Of a DNA stretch of 35,744 nt, positions 1-7,146 are shown one piece after another. Source of the stretch: Candidatus Parcubacteria bacterium (GTDB taxonomy: Bacteria > Patescibacteriota > Minisyncoccia > UBA9983); the NCBI GenBank assembly GCA_003599625.1, contig QZIU01000035.1:1-35744 (forward strand), read 5' to 3'. Position 1 is the first letter of the stretch; every line of letters starts with the position of its first letter. The position numbers and the translations under genes were made by a program. The notes under the pieces were generated by a model. It was given only the letters and a program-made list of their open reading frames with translations. It made no database searches and was not told the origin of the DNA.

Positions 1-7
1 AATTAAA

Positions 8-36
8 AATGGCGCCGAAAAAATTTGCGCGCCATT
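8..36 (-). terminator. Rho-independent terminator after the fic/DUF262-stub unit
   Basis: Read on the minus strand, an 8-bp stem (AATGGCGC paired with GCGCCATT, arms at 29-36 and 8-15) is followed by a T-rich run at the window edge. It lies about 20 nt beyond the stop of the DUF262 stub. This suggests the transcription unit still ends normally although its last gene has lost most of its length. Confidence 0.55.
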
Positions 37-54
37 ACGAAACAAATTACAATC

Positions 55-282
55 TTATTCAAGAGAGACTGGCTGTCTAGGAAAAGGGGTACAGGTCACT
101 GATTCAATAACAGCCATTTCTCTTTTACCGCCATCGGACGCATAAATATAGTTACGCTGATACTCCGGCTGAATAGTCAATTTCCCCGACAAGCCGAACA
201 ACCCCTTGCCTTCAAGCTCGTTATACACAAATCCATTGCAGATTTCTTTGACCGTTATATTACTTTTTAAAATTGTCTTCAT
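55..282 (-). pseudogene. DUF262 (GmrSD-type) N-terminal fragment
   Basis: The first ~60 residues from MKTILK read like the start of DUF262 proteins, including the IQPEYQRNY segment and the following KREMAVIES. That domain is the ParB/Srx-fold nucleotidase part of GmrSD type IV restriction enzymes and related defence proteins. Family members run for hundreds of residues, but here the frame leaves the family after VIES and stops about 14 residues later. I found no continuation before the terminator at 8-36, so I read this as a decayed remnant. ATG at 282 is preferred over an in-frame start at 300, which lies inside the upstream fic gene; it begins 1 nt after the fic stop, so the two were probably cotranscribed. 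Whether the stub makes a product is unknown. Confidence 0.6.
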
Positions 283-283
283 A

Positions 284-1174
284 TTATTTTTTATACACAA
301 AACTACCGCTTATCTTCCAAACTCCTTTCTCTCGAAAAGCCGGGATGCTTTGGCGCTTGGCGGCATTAGTAATAGACGACGGCGCGAGAGAATGTTTTTT
401 AATAAATTCGGAGAGCGAGACAATATTTTCGCCTTTAAGATAGGCTATCCTTTTATGCAAAGATTCCGCAATGGCAAGCGCCAAAATCTTTTCAATAATC
501 CTGGCGTCTTTTCTGTCTTTGTATTCGCGAAATGCTTTATAATAAACATCTTTTTCTTTGTTTCTGATGATTATGCGGGGAAAGCCGAGTGATAAAAGCT
601 GCAGGTTTATTAACACACGACCCATCCTGCCGTTGCCGTCGCAAAACGGATGAATTGTTTCAAAATCAAGATGGAACTTTGCTATTTTGTCTAAGAAATA
701 CGCTTCATGGTCGCTCGCATACTCGCGCAATATTTCCTCAATCATTCTCTCTAAATGCTCCGGCGCTGGCGCTATATGCGTTCCAACGCGCACATATTCC
801 CCTTTTTTTCTGAATCTTCCCGCAATGGAGTCGTCAATGCCACCGATAAGCATTTGATGAAGCAATAATATATTTTCTTTTGTCAGTTCCAATTTTTGAT
901 TATTTTTGCGCTTATATTCAATAACTCTCGCCAGATTTTTTGCTTCAAACACCTCTCGCACTGAAACATCTCTCCCCAGTTCCTGATCAAGCAAAATTTT
1001 CTCCGTTTCTTTAAGCGTTAAAGTGGAATTTTCAATGGCGTTAGAGTTGTAAACATTTTCGGGAATTTCAACATCATCAACCATAGCCAAAAGCGACTCC
1101 TTGCCGACACGCAAAGAATCAAACTCTTTCTTTAGTTCTTTAATTTGCCCCCTAAGTGCTTTGTTCGTAGCCAT
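284..1174 (-). CDS. Fic-domain protein with N-terminal inhibitory helix and C-terminal HTH
   Basis: A 296-residue Fic protein. The catalytic motif HPFCDGNGRMGR spans residues 175-186, with His175 as expected general base. Family members usually transfer AMP from ATP to protein hydroxyl groups. An N-terminal SNAIEN at residues 44-49 matches the class II inhibitory helix pattern [ST]xxxE[GN], so the enzyme is probably autoinhibited. The last ~50 residues look like a winged-helix or HTH (SLSEFIKKHSLAPSSITNAA). Similar two-domain Fic proteins are common in accessory regions. The gene has its own consensus promoter, and the -10 box lies 6 nt before the ATG, so the mRNA is probably leaderless. The target protein cannot be told from sequence. 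It sits downstream of, but is separately promoted from, a defence-like operon. Confidence 0.9.
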   Translation of the reverse strand: MATNKALRGQIKELKKEFDSLRVGKESLLAMVDDVEIPENVYNSNAIENSTLTLKETEKILLDQELGRDVSVREVFEAKNLARVIEYKRKNNQKLELTKENILLLHQMLIGGIDDSIAGRFRKKGEYVRVGTHIAPAPEHLERMIEEILREYASDHEAYFLDKIAKFHLDFETIHPFCDGNGRMGRVLINLQLLSLGFPRIIIRNKEKDVYYKAFREYKDRKDARIIEKILALAIAESLHKRIAYLKGENIVSLSEFIKKHSLAPSSITNAAKRQSIPAFREKGVWKISGSFVYKK

Positions 1175-1180
1175 GTGTAA

Positions 1181-1252
1181 ATTATAACAAATTCATGCAT
1201 TTTTTGCAATATCGCGTGAATTTGGGCAGTTTTTGGCATAAATTCACGCGAT
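1181..1252 (-). promoter_or_regulatory. fic promoter with 13-bp inverted repeat
   Basis: On the minus strand, TTGCAA (1204-1209) and TATAAT (1181-1186) are separated by exactly 17 nt. A TGT before the -10 makes it an extended -10. Only 6 nt separate the -10 from the ATG at 1174. A perfect 13-bp inverted repeat (ATCGCGTGAATTT at 1211-1223 and its complement at 1240-1252, 16-nt gap) abuts the upstream side of the -35, where an operator or activator site is expected. The regulator is unknown; the Fic protein's own HTH is one candidate. Confidence 0.7.
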
Positions 1253-1333
1253 TATTTCGCAAATATCATTTATTTCTAAAAAATTTCACTATCGTTTTTG
1301 TCGTCTTATTATTTATGACTGGATGTTGCATAC

Positions 1334-2248
1334 TTACTTTTGAATACAATGTTGCATAAATACCATTGCCAAGTTTAACATCATGCGAGCACTTTTTTCG
1401 TCTGCATAATCTTGCTTAGGGTGAGCATTTCCACTTTTACCTCTTTCCCTCATTAAAATAGTTTCAATATTTTTAAAAATTTCAGTAGTGAATTTATCTG
1501 TAGGCAACTTGCCATTTTCTGTACCTTTTTGAATTATAGATTTTATGCCATCACTACCACCAATCTTTCCATCAACGATAATCTGTAAAAATGCTTGCAC
1601 TGCGGTATTTACATTTGTTACGCAACCACTATATCCTTGGGGTGTATTTTTTCTATATTCAAAAAAAGCATCTGTTAAATCCCTATTTACGGGTTCCCAT
1701 TTTTCGTCACCAAGAATAGCGAGAGTTGGTTCATAAATTTCTTTAATAATTTTTTCTTCTTGTCTTGGTATAAATTGATCCTCAATCATTATTATATCCA
1801 ACAAAAACTGATCTGATATGTCATTGAAACAATTTCTAAATCTATCTCGATGTTTATAATAATCTGAGTTATTTAATTCATTAACATAATAAGATAAAAG
1901 TTCATAAACTATATCTTTGGACATAGTAAGAAATATATTGCGAAAATCTTTATGTGTATATTCTTTACAACAATTTTCAAGAAAATTACTATACGAAGAG
2001 TAATGCGGTCCACCATGCTTAAGATTTTCTGGACAAAAATTACTTGCCTTATTTGCATCACTAAATTTTTGCACAGCTTTATCTACATAATGTTGACTGT
2101 TATCGTCAGAAAACCAGCCTTTGTTTATAAAGTGTTTTAAAATTATTATTCGCTCTTCTGTATCACACTCACCTAAAGAACGCATTTCAAGATCTGGTTT
2201 AAGTGCTTCTGTTGCTTTTCTGTTATTTTCACTCCAAAGTTTAAACAT
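1334..2248 (-). CDS. Abi_C / HEPN-like putative abortive-infection protein
   Basis: 304 residues. The last ~120 residues resemble the HEPN-like C-terminal domain of abortive-infection (Abi_C) proteins: a helical stretch with VTNVNTAVQAFLQII, then an R-x6-H motif (R269 to H276, within RERGKSGNAH) and a final helix (ARMMLNLAMVFM). In HEPN ribonucleases an Rx4-6H motif forms the active site, so RNase activity is possible. The N-terminal ~170 residues are acidic and mostly helical, and I do not recognise them. The gene starts 11 nt after the methyltransferase stop, so the two are probably coexpressed. It is notably AT-rich. It occupies the place where a restriction enzyme would sit in an R-M pair, but no PD-(D/E)xK-type motif stands out. 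Confidence 0.65.
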   Translation of the reverse strand: MFKLWSENNRKATEALKPDLEMRSLGECDTEERIIILKHFINKGWFSDDNSQHYVDKAVQKFSDANKASNFCPENLKHGGPHYSSYSNFLENCCKEYTHKDFRNIFLTMSKDIVYELLSYYVNELNNSDYYKHRDRFRNCFNDISDQFLLDIIMIEDQFIPRQEEKIIKEIYEPTLAILGDEKWEPVNRDLTDAFFEYRKNTPQGYSGCVTNVNTAVQAFLQIIVDGKIGGSDGIKSIIQKGTENGKLPTDKFTTEIFKNIETILMRERGKSGNAHPKQDYADEKSARMMLNLAMVFMQHCIQK

Positions 2249-2259
2249 GAATTTATTTT

Positions 2260-3441
2260 TTATTTTTCCTTATGCTTAATAAGTACTCTTTGATAAACTT
2301 TTTCTAATAAATCATCCCGAATAACCACCCCACTTGCATTTAAGTCATAAGTTCCTTTTTTCCCGAATTTGTCTAAATATGCCTGTTTGCATTCTGCTGA
2401 GGAATAAACTTTTGTTTTCATTTTATACAGGTCGATGTTTTCGCACATTCCCAATATCTCAAACTGTTCCGGACTGTATTTATCAAAAAAGCTAATCGGC
2501 ACACCCATTACGCCGTTGTAATCGCTCGGGATGGAATCGGTAAACGGCACTTCTATAGCATCATAATTGTCATATTTATCATACGCTTTTTTGCCTTTAA
2601 TTTCTTTGTGCTTGCTGTATTTTAAATTTTCTTCCATTGTCATAAGGGGCAATGGCCGGTGGCGTCGTCCGTGATCAAGATTAGTGAACCAACAAACATT
2701 TCGGAACTTCACTAAACCTGTTTTTGTGTCATAAACTCCCGAAGCAAAATCGCGCGTATTTGGCGTAAAGAAATACGCGTTGCCGGCATGAAAACCGTTT
2801 CCTAGCCAAAGATTGTTGTTTTTGATTAGTGGAAAAATTTCCTTGTATGTAATCGCGTTCATATTGCCGATAATTAAAAACTTTTTATTGTACTCAAAAA
2901 GTTGCTTCACATATTCGCGAAATAAACTGAAGGGCGGATTCGTTACCACAATGTCGGATTGTTTCAGTAGCTTTATACATTCATCACTGCGAAAATCGCC
3001 GTCGTCTTCTAGCGGCGTCCATTCGTTATGTTTATTTGCCTTTAGCTGCTTGGCAATATCTTTCAAGTTGAACTCGCCATCGCCGTCTATGTCGCGCACT
3101 TCGTTAATAATAAATTTATTGGCAGTTACCTTTGGACGGCCTTTTGATTTTGTGAGAGTTTTATCATCGCCAAATAACCCCAGTTGCGTGTTGGCTACCG
3201 GCAAAGGTTTGTAGCTGGTAGTGATAAGCTGCTTCAATCCAAGTTTGTTGAAATTGAGCACAAAATAGCGAAAAAAGTTGCTCTCAAACGGATCATCGCA
3301 GTTGCAATATACCACTTTACCGCGGAATACATCAGGATCGTATTCCAAATACGCCTCAATCTCTTTCTGAATATCTCCATATTGAGTATAAAACTCGTCA
3401 TTCTTTGCCCGTTTTGCGCTTGTAAGATTTTTGTTTGCCAT
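2260..3441 (-). CDS. EcoRI-family adenine-specific DNA methyltransferase
   Basis: 393 residues, similar in layout to M.EcoRI: an N-terminal KNDEFYTQYGDI (residues 13-24), a CNCDDP motif (46-51) with the following SNFFRYF, and the catalytic NPPF at 168-171. These enzymes transfer a methyl group from S-adenosylmethionine to adenine N6 in double-stranded DNA. M.EcoRI itself is ~325 residues and acts on GAATTC. This protein is longer, partly through residues 80-150 (with a GRPKVTANKF segment), so its site should not be assumed to be the same. No EcoRI-like endonuclease is next to it. Its neighbours are an AAA ATPase upstream (42-nt gap) and an Abi_C-like gene downstream (11-nt gap). An AAGGA Shine-Dalgarno-like sequence precedes the ATG. 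Confidence 0.88.
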   Translation of the reverse strand: MANKNLTSAKRAKNDEFYTQYGDIQKEIEAYLEYDPDVFRGKVVYCNCDDPFESNFFRYFVLNFNKLGLKQLITTSYKPLPVANTQLGLFGDDKTLTKSKGRPKVTANKFIINEVRDIDGDGEFNLKDIAKQLKANKHNEWTPLEDDGDFRSDECIKLLKQSDIVVTNPPFSLFREYVKQLFEYNKKFLIIGNMNAITYKEIFPLIKNNNLWLGNGFHAGNAYFFTPNTRDFASGVYDTKTGLVKFRNVCWFTNLDHGRRHRPLPLMTMEENLKYSKHKEIKGKKAYDKYDNYDAIEVPFTDSIPSDYNGVMGVPISFFDKYSPEQFEILGMCENIDLYKMKTKVYSSAECKQAYLDKFGKKGTYDLNASGVVIRDDLLEKVYQRVLIKHKEK

Positions 3442-3483
3442 AAATTTATTTCTTGGTCCTTACGGTCTTTCTCTTCACCACAA

Positions 3484-4767
3484 TTATTCGTTAGATTTTT
3501 CAAGCAACCATTCCCAGAGCGGCTTTAACTGTATGGTTTTTCCATCTCGTTTTACTTCGCGCTCTTCATCCCAAGTGAGCACGGTGAGATTGTCCGTCTT
3601 CAGCTCGCCGCTCGCCTCTACGAGAGCTTTCGTCTCACGGTCTTCCACGGATTGATTTAGCGATTCATAGCAAACCTGATAAAGCCCAAGCACTTCTATT
3701 CCTTTCTTCACAACAAAATCCACCTCGCGGTTATTCCGGGTTTTGTAATAAAACAATTCTCGTCGCGGATCACAACCACGCTTTACCAACTCCATGAAAA
3801 CGAGATTCTCCATGAGCTTGCCCATGTCCGGCGAATGTTGAATTGCCTTAGCGCTCACGAAACCATTATCAACGGCATACACCTTCCTCGGCGATTTTAT
3901 TCGTCGGGATGATTGGTATGAATGTCGGGAAATAGAAAAAATGAGGTACGCTTCCTCGAGATAAGTTATGTATTTTTCTGTCGTCGTCGCGCTCTTCAGG
4001 TCGAGAACGTCTAAAAGCTTCCGTGTCGTATAGAGACTTGCGAAATTATTTACGAGATGCGATCCAAGGACGCTCACCTTCGTGGAAAATTTTACCTTGT
4101 GCCGTTTTACCACGTCTTTGAAAAGTAAAGCATCGAATAGCACTTGCAAGTAATCTTTCGGATCGAGATTGTTCACTACTACTTCCGGGAACCCGCCGTT
4201 CTGTAAATAATTTTCCATCAAATTCAAGAGGGCTCCACGCTGTTCCGGCAAAGATGCGTACTGAGAGTCTATAGTAAATTTCTTTGCTCTTAGAAATTCA
4301 TTGAAATCGAAAGGCAATATCTCTATTGGCATGTGTCTGCCGGTCAAATGTGTGGCAAGTTCCTTTGATAACAGATTCGCATTCGAGCCGGTCAGTATGA
4401 GATTGTATCCTTCGCGATGCAAGCGGTTAGCGAACAATTCCCATCTCGGCAAATTTTGTATCTCGTCGAAAAGAATTGTCTTTATAGGCCCGTACGCGGC
4501 ATGCAGTTCTTTCATCAGCGCGTGGGTATCGGTCGCGTCCATGGCAACCACCGCCTCCTCGTCAAAATTGAAGTACATGAACGGCCGGTCCTTGAGAAGC
4601 ATGAGCGAATAAACGGACTTGCCTGCCCGGCGCGGCCCCAGAATAACTTTTATGAGGCTCGAATCCAGCCATTTCTTGCCGAATTGGTCTTGGGTTCTTG
4701 GCACGTACTCTCCAGCCAAAAGCTCCTCTTTTTGCCGTTTTTGGTTCAAAACTACGTCTTTTTGCAT
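3484..4767 (-). CDS. AAA family ATPase with DUF4143 C-terminus
   Basis: 427 residues. Walker A GPRRAGKS is at residues 44-51. A Walker B-like LFDEIQNL and a sensor-like LTGSNANLL follow near residues 97-130. This is the AAA_14 plus DUF4143 layout common in archaea and small-genome bacteria. The C-terminal half carries a nuclease-fold-like strand pair (REVDFVV then LYQV), but a full PD-(D/E)xK catalytic set is not visible. The cellular role of this family is not established; members are frequent in mobile or defence regions. The gene has a consensus promoter and a 14-bp inverted repeat in its 5' leader. It appears to be the first gene of an operon with the methyltransferase and the Abi_C-like gene. 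No Shine-Dalgarno sequence precedes the ATG. Confidence 0.85.
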   Translation of the reverse strand: MQKDVVLNQKRQKEELLAGEYVPRTQDQFGKKWLDSSLIKVILGPRRAGKSVYSLMLLKDRPFMYFNFDEEAVVAMDATDTHALMKELHAAYGPIKTILFDEIQNLPRWELFANRLHREGYNLILTGSNANLLSKELATHLTGRHMPIEILPFDFNEFLRAKKFTIDSQYASLPEQRGALLNLMENYLQNGGFPEVVVNNLDPKDYLQVLFDALLFKDVVKRHKVKFSTKVSVLGSHLVNNFASLYTTRKLLDVLDLKSATTTEKYITYLEEAYLIFSISRHSYQSSRRIKSPRKVYAVDNGFVSAKAIQHSPDMGKLMENLVFMELVKRGCDPRRELFYYKTRNNREVDFVVKKGIEVLGLYQVCYESLNQSVEDRETKALVEASGELKTDNLTVLTWDEEREVKRDGKTIQLKPLWEWLLEKSNE

Positions 4768-4778
4768 ATTATTTTTGG

Positions 4779-4846
4779 TGTAGTGGACAAAATATACCTT
4801 TTTTGTCCACTACAAGTATTATATTAAACATAAAGGGAAAATGCAA
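4779..4846 (-). promoter_or_regulatory. Promoter and 14-bp inverted repeat of the ATPase-methyltransferase operon
   Basis: On the minus strand TTGCAT (4841-4846), a 17-nt spacer and TATAAT (4818-4823) form a near-consensus promoter. Just downstream, TGTAGTGGACAAAA and its exact complement (4779-4792 and 4801-4814) form a perfect 14-bp inverted repeat with an 8-nt centre. The repeat begins close to the predicted +1, so it is either an operator over the start site or a hairpin at the very 5' end of the mRNA. It ends 11 nt before the ATG. Confidence 0.7.
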
Positions 4847-4899
4847 TAACCGTGAATTATCCCAAAAAATTCGGCGGCTTTGGTTTAAAATACGACTCT

Positions 4900-5808
4900 C
4901 TATCTCAGGTATTTCTCCTTATTTCTCAGATGCTCTTCATAAGTTCTGGCAAAGCGGGTTTTGCCGTCTTTGCCGGAGAGATAATATAGATATGGCGACT
5001 GTTTGGGGTTTTGAGCCGCTTCAATGGCATCGAGGCCGGGATTTGATATCGGTCCGGGTGGCAGGCCTTTGTTTAAATAGGTATTGTAAATTGATTCGAT
5101 CTTGTAATCGTCGAGCGTCACATCTTTCCGCCCGGTAATATAAGGAAAGACCGCGTCAACCTGAAGAGGCATCCCGATCTCCAACCTCTTCCAAAGAATC
5201 CCGGATACAACTTTTCTATCCTCCGTTTCCGGCACTTCTTTTTCTATCAAAGAAGCCATGATAACGACATTCTGTTCCACTTCACCCGTTTTCTTGGAAA
5301 AATTATCTCTCATGGTTTTGATAACTTGGTCGGCGTTGGCGCTCGGAAGAAAAAGATAGGTGTCCGGGAAAAGGTATCCTTCGGAGTCTTTAGCTATCGC
5401 CAAAAATTCTTCTTTGTCGAAATTTTTGAAATCTGCAAAAAGTTCGCTTATATTTTTATTTGAAAAGCCTTCGGGAACAACGATTTTGACAGCGCCAAAA
5501 CCAAAATCTCCCTTGGTGAGCCTTGTCAGCACGGCCAAAACCGATAACGGCTTCTCAAACAAATACTCCCCCGATCTTATCTTTCTGGACTTATTTAGAA
5601 CTTTTGCCAGAATCTTGAAACCCAATTCGCTATGAATAATACCGGATCCTTCCAATTTTCCGGCAATCGAAGACAAATTTAAGCCCTTTTCTATTGTCAC
5701 CACCGAACTGGCCGGAAAACTATCTGGCCTTTTTAACAAGAAATTCCAGATCAGAGCGGCAAAAACAATAAAAAATAAAAGGGCTGAAAAAATGATCCTC
5801 TTTTTCAT
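4900..5808 (-). CDS. mltG: Endolytic murein transglycosylase MltG
   Basis: 302 residues, YceG/MltG family. A single N-terminal membrane anchor (about residues 4-24) is followed by a LysM-like segment (SVVTIEKGLNLSSIAGKLEGSGI) and the catalytic domain. That domain carries the hallmark ASLIEKEVPETEDRKVVSGILWKRLE, whose first Glu is the expected catalytic residue, plus the conserved YNTY...GLPPGPISNPG segment. The enzyme cuts nascent glycan strands at the membrane and is thought to set strand length. It is slightly shorter than the E. coli protein (~340). It lies 48 nt downstream of the 5857-7035 gene, with a small hairpin (5823-5844) without a T-run in the gap, so the two may share a transcript. 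Confidence 0.93.
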   Translation of the reverse strand: MKKRIIFSALLFFIVFAALIWNFLLKRPDSFPASSVVTIEKGLNLSSIAGKLEGSGIIHSELGFKILAKVLNKSRKIRSGEYLFEKPLSVLAVLTRLTKGDFGFGAVKIVVPEGFSNKNISELFADFKNFDKEEFLAIAKDSEGYLFPDTYLFLPSANADQVIKTMRDNFSKKTGEVEQNVVIMASLIEKEVPETEDRKVVSGILWKRLEIGMPLQVDAVFPYITGRKDVTLDDYKIESIYNTYLNKGLPPGPISNPGLDAIEAAQNPKQSPYLYYLSGKDGKTRFARTYEEHLRNKEKYLR

Positions 5809-5856
5809 ATGATTAGACAGTACCGCGAGGGTTAACCTACGCGGCAGAAAGCGGGA

Positions 5857-7035
5857 CTAAACCGGCAAAGCCGCCGGAGGCTCTCCTTTCTTAGCCTCGA
5901 TCCTTGCCAACGTCGGCGTTGTGATGACAGCGCCGGGGAAATGATAAATAGTGGCCAACTCTTCCGTATTTAAAATATACAATTTTCTTTTGTGGGGAGA
6001 ATAGAAAGCCGACCTTCGGACATACGCGTCGAACATCCTTTCCTTCTTCCACCCTTCTCTCGTTTTTGGAAATTGATAAAAATGATCCAAATAACCGGTC
6101 TTATTTACCAACTTGAATGCATTTAGATTATTGGATCCGTATTGCTCCATTACACCACCTAAAATACCTCTGATGGTCCCTCTGTATTTGTCTTCCTTCG
6201 CCAGATAAGCGGCTCGGATGCAGACATCATACCCTAACTTGGCAACATTTCTTTCTATCGCTTCAACGATCATTCTTTCCCCGGGAGACAAAGTCATGGA
6301 ACCAAAATCCGTTTCCTTTTCCTTGTCTCTCTTAAGAAGTTTATCGATTATTTTCGCGCCCGCGTTTTTCCATTCCGTATTCGTGGTAGCCCTGATCAAA
6401 ACCTGGAACCAGAGCTGCTCTCCCCCCTTGAGCGACCCCATGAATTCCAACAAAGCCGACATCGGATCCGTCTTCTGCTCTTCCTCATTTTCAAGTTTAT
6501 GCAATTCGTAATCTATGTAAGTTCGGATGGGATAAGCATCGTCTTTTTTTAAAGCGAATTCCGTCGAATAGAACTTGAGACCTTCCTCATTGTAAGCCGA
6601 GATATTCCTCGTATAATCCTCCGCCTCCATTATTTCCACTTCCGGATACTGCGCGTAGATCTGCTCCTCGACCAGGCCTCTCAAGCCCTTCTGGACGTAA
6701 ATATAAAAATGTATCTTTCCCTCCAAGCTGACGATCTCCAAGCTGTACCAGGCTCGAACCAGGCCTTGCCAGTACTTATCCCACCTGTTGCCGTCTCTCA
6801 TTTGATACAGAGAATTAAGGACCATTTCCATGGCCCGCGGACTTTTAGTGACCTCCTTTGGCAATTTGATATCCAAGAGAACCCATTCGATATTGCTGAC
6901 GAAATAAAGCCGGGCGTAATAAATCCAAAACTTTACCAAAGCATATCCAAAAATAACCGGCAGCCACAAAAAAGCAGAGTCAAGAACTATATTGAAGAAT
7001 CCCGAGAAAAAAGCCTGGACCGAAAACGATTCCAT
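5857..7035 (-). CDS. Conserved membrane-anchored protein of unknown function
   Basis: 392 residues. One or two N-terminal hydrophobic segments (about residues 8-40) are followed by a long soluble part rich in charged residues, with segments such as KGLRGLVEEQIYAQYPEVEIMEAEDY. I recall similar proteins in candidate-phyla bacteria, sometimes discussed with type IV secretion-like components (the VIYAQYP-type segment recalls regions preceding TraC/VirB4-like ATPases), but I cannot assign a function and no such ATPase is in view. A GGAGG lies only 1 nt before the ATG, too near to act as Shine-Dalgarno. A TGC-TATTAT extended -10 lies 6 nt before the ATG, so a leaderless transcript is more likely. 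The C-terminus is proline/alanine-rich. Confidence 0.7.
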   Translation of the reverse strand: MESFSVQAFFSGFFNIVLDSAFLWLPVIFGYALVKFWIYYARLYFVSNIEWVLLDIKLPKEVTKSPRAMEMVLNSLYQMRDGNRWDKYWQGLVRAWYSLEIVSLEGKIHFYIYVQKGLRGLVEEQIYAQYPEVEIMEAEDYTRNISAYNEEGLKFYSTEFALKKDDAYPIRTYIDYELHKLENEEEQKTDPMSALLEFMGSLKGGEQLWFQVLIRATTNTEWKNAGAKIIDKLLKRDKEKETDFGSMTLSPGERMIVEAIERNVAKLGYDVCIRAAYLAKEDKYRGTIRGILGGVMEQYGSNNLNAFKLVNKTGYLDHFYQFPKTREGWKKERMFDAYVRRSAFYSPHKRKLYILNTEELATIYHFPGAVITTPTLARIEAKKGEPPAALPV

Positions 7036-7041
7036 GCCTCC

Positions 7042-7047
7042 ATAATA
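7042..7047 (-). promoter_or_regulatory. Extended -10 box, probable leaderless start for the 5857-7035 gene
   Basis: On the minus strand TGC precedes TATTAT at 7042-7047, and exactly 6 nt separate it from the ATG at 7035. The -35 region is weak (TCTTCA-like). The same spacing recurs at several other genes in the window. Confidence 0.5.
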
Positions 7048-7070
7048 GCATCAATTTTTGAAAACTGAAG

Positions 7071-7140
7071 AGGGACTAGGTTCTAGGGACTGGGGACTAG
7101 TTATTTTTCTAATTTCTAGTCCCTAGTCCCTAGTCCCTAG
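7071..7140. repeat. Inverted array of a TAGTCCC heptamer
   Basis: The right arm (7116-7140) is three and a half tandem copies of the heptamer TAGTCCC. The left arm (7071-7101) is a diverged array of its complement (GGGACTA). The arms can fold into a long hairpin with an A/T-rich loop. It lies between the HARE gene's stop and the next gene's start and could end transcription, but it has only a short T tract. It belongs to the short-repeat class seen elsewhere in the window. Confidence 0.8.
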
Positions 7141-7146
7141 TTTTTA

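Noticed and set aside
206-592. Plus-strand ORF opposite fic
   Set aside because: It is antisense to the Fic coding sequence, has no family pattern or ribosome binding site, and the minus-strand frame has intact catalytic motifs.
1334-2248. Restriction endonuclease partner of the EcoRI-type methyltransferase
   Set aside because: No PD-(D/E)xK, HNH or GIY-YIG motif is visible; the C-terminal R-x6-H pattern fits Abi_C/HEPN better.
5823-5844. CCGCG...CGCGG hairpin before mltG as a terminator
   Set aside because: It has no T-run on either strand; it could be an mRNA hairpin between cotranscribed genes, but nothing supports termination.
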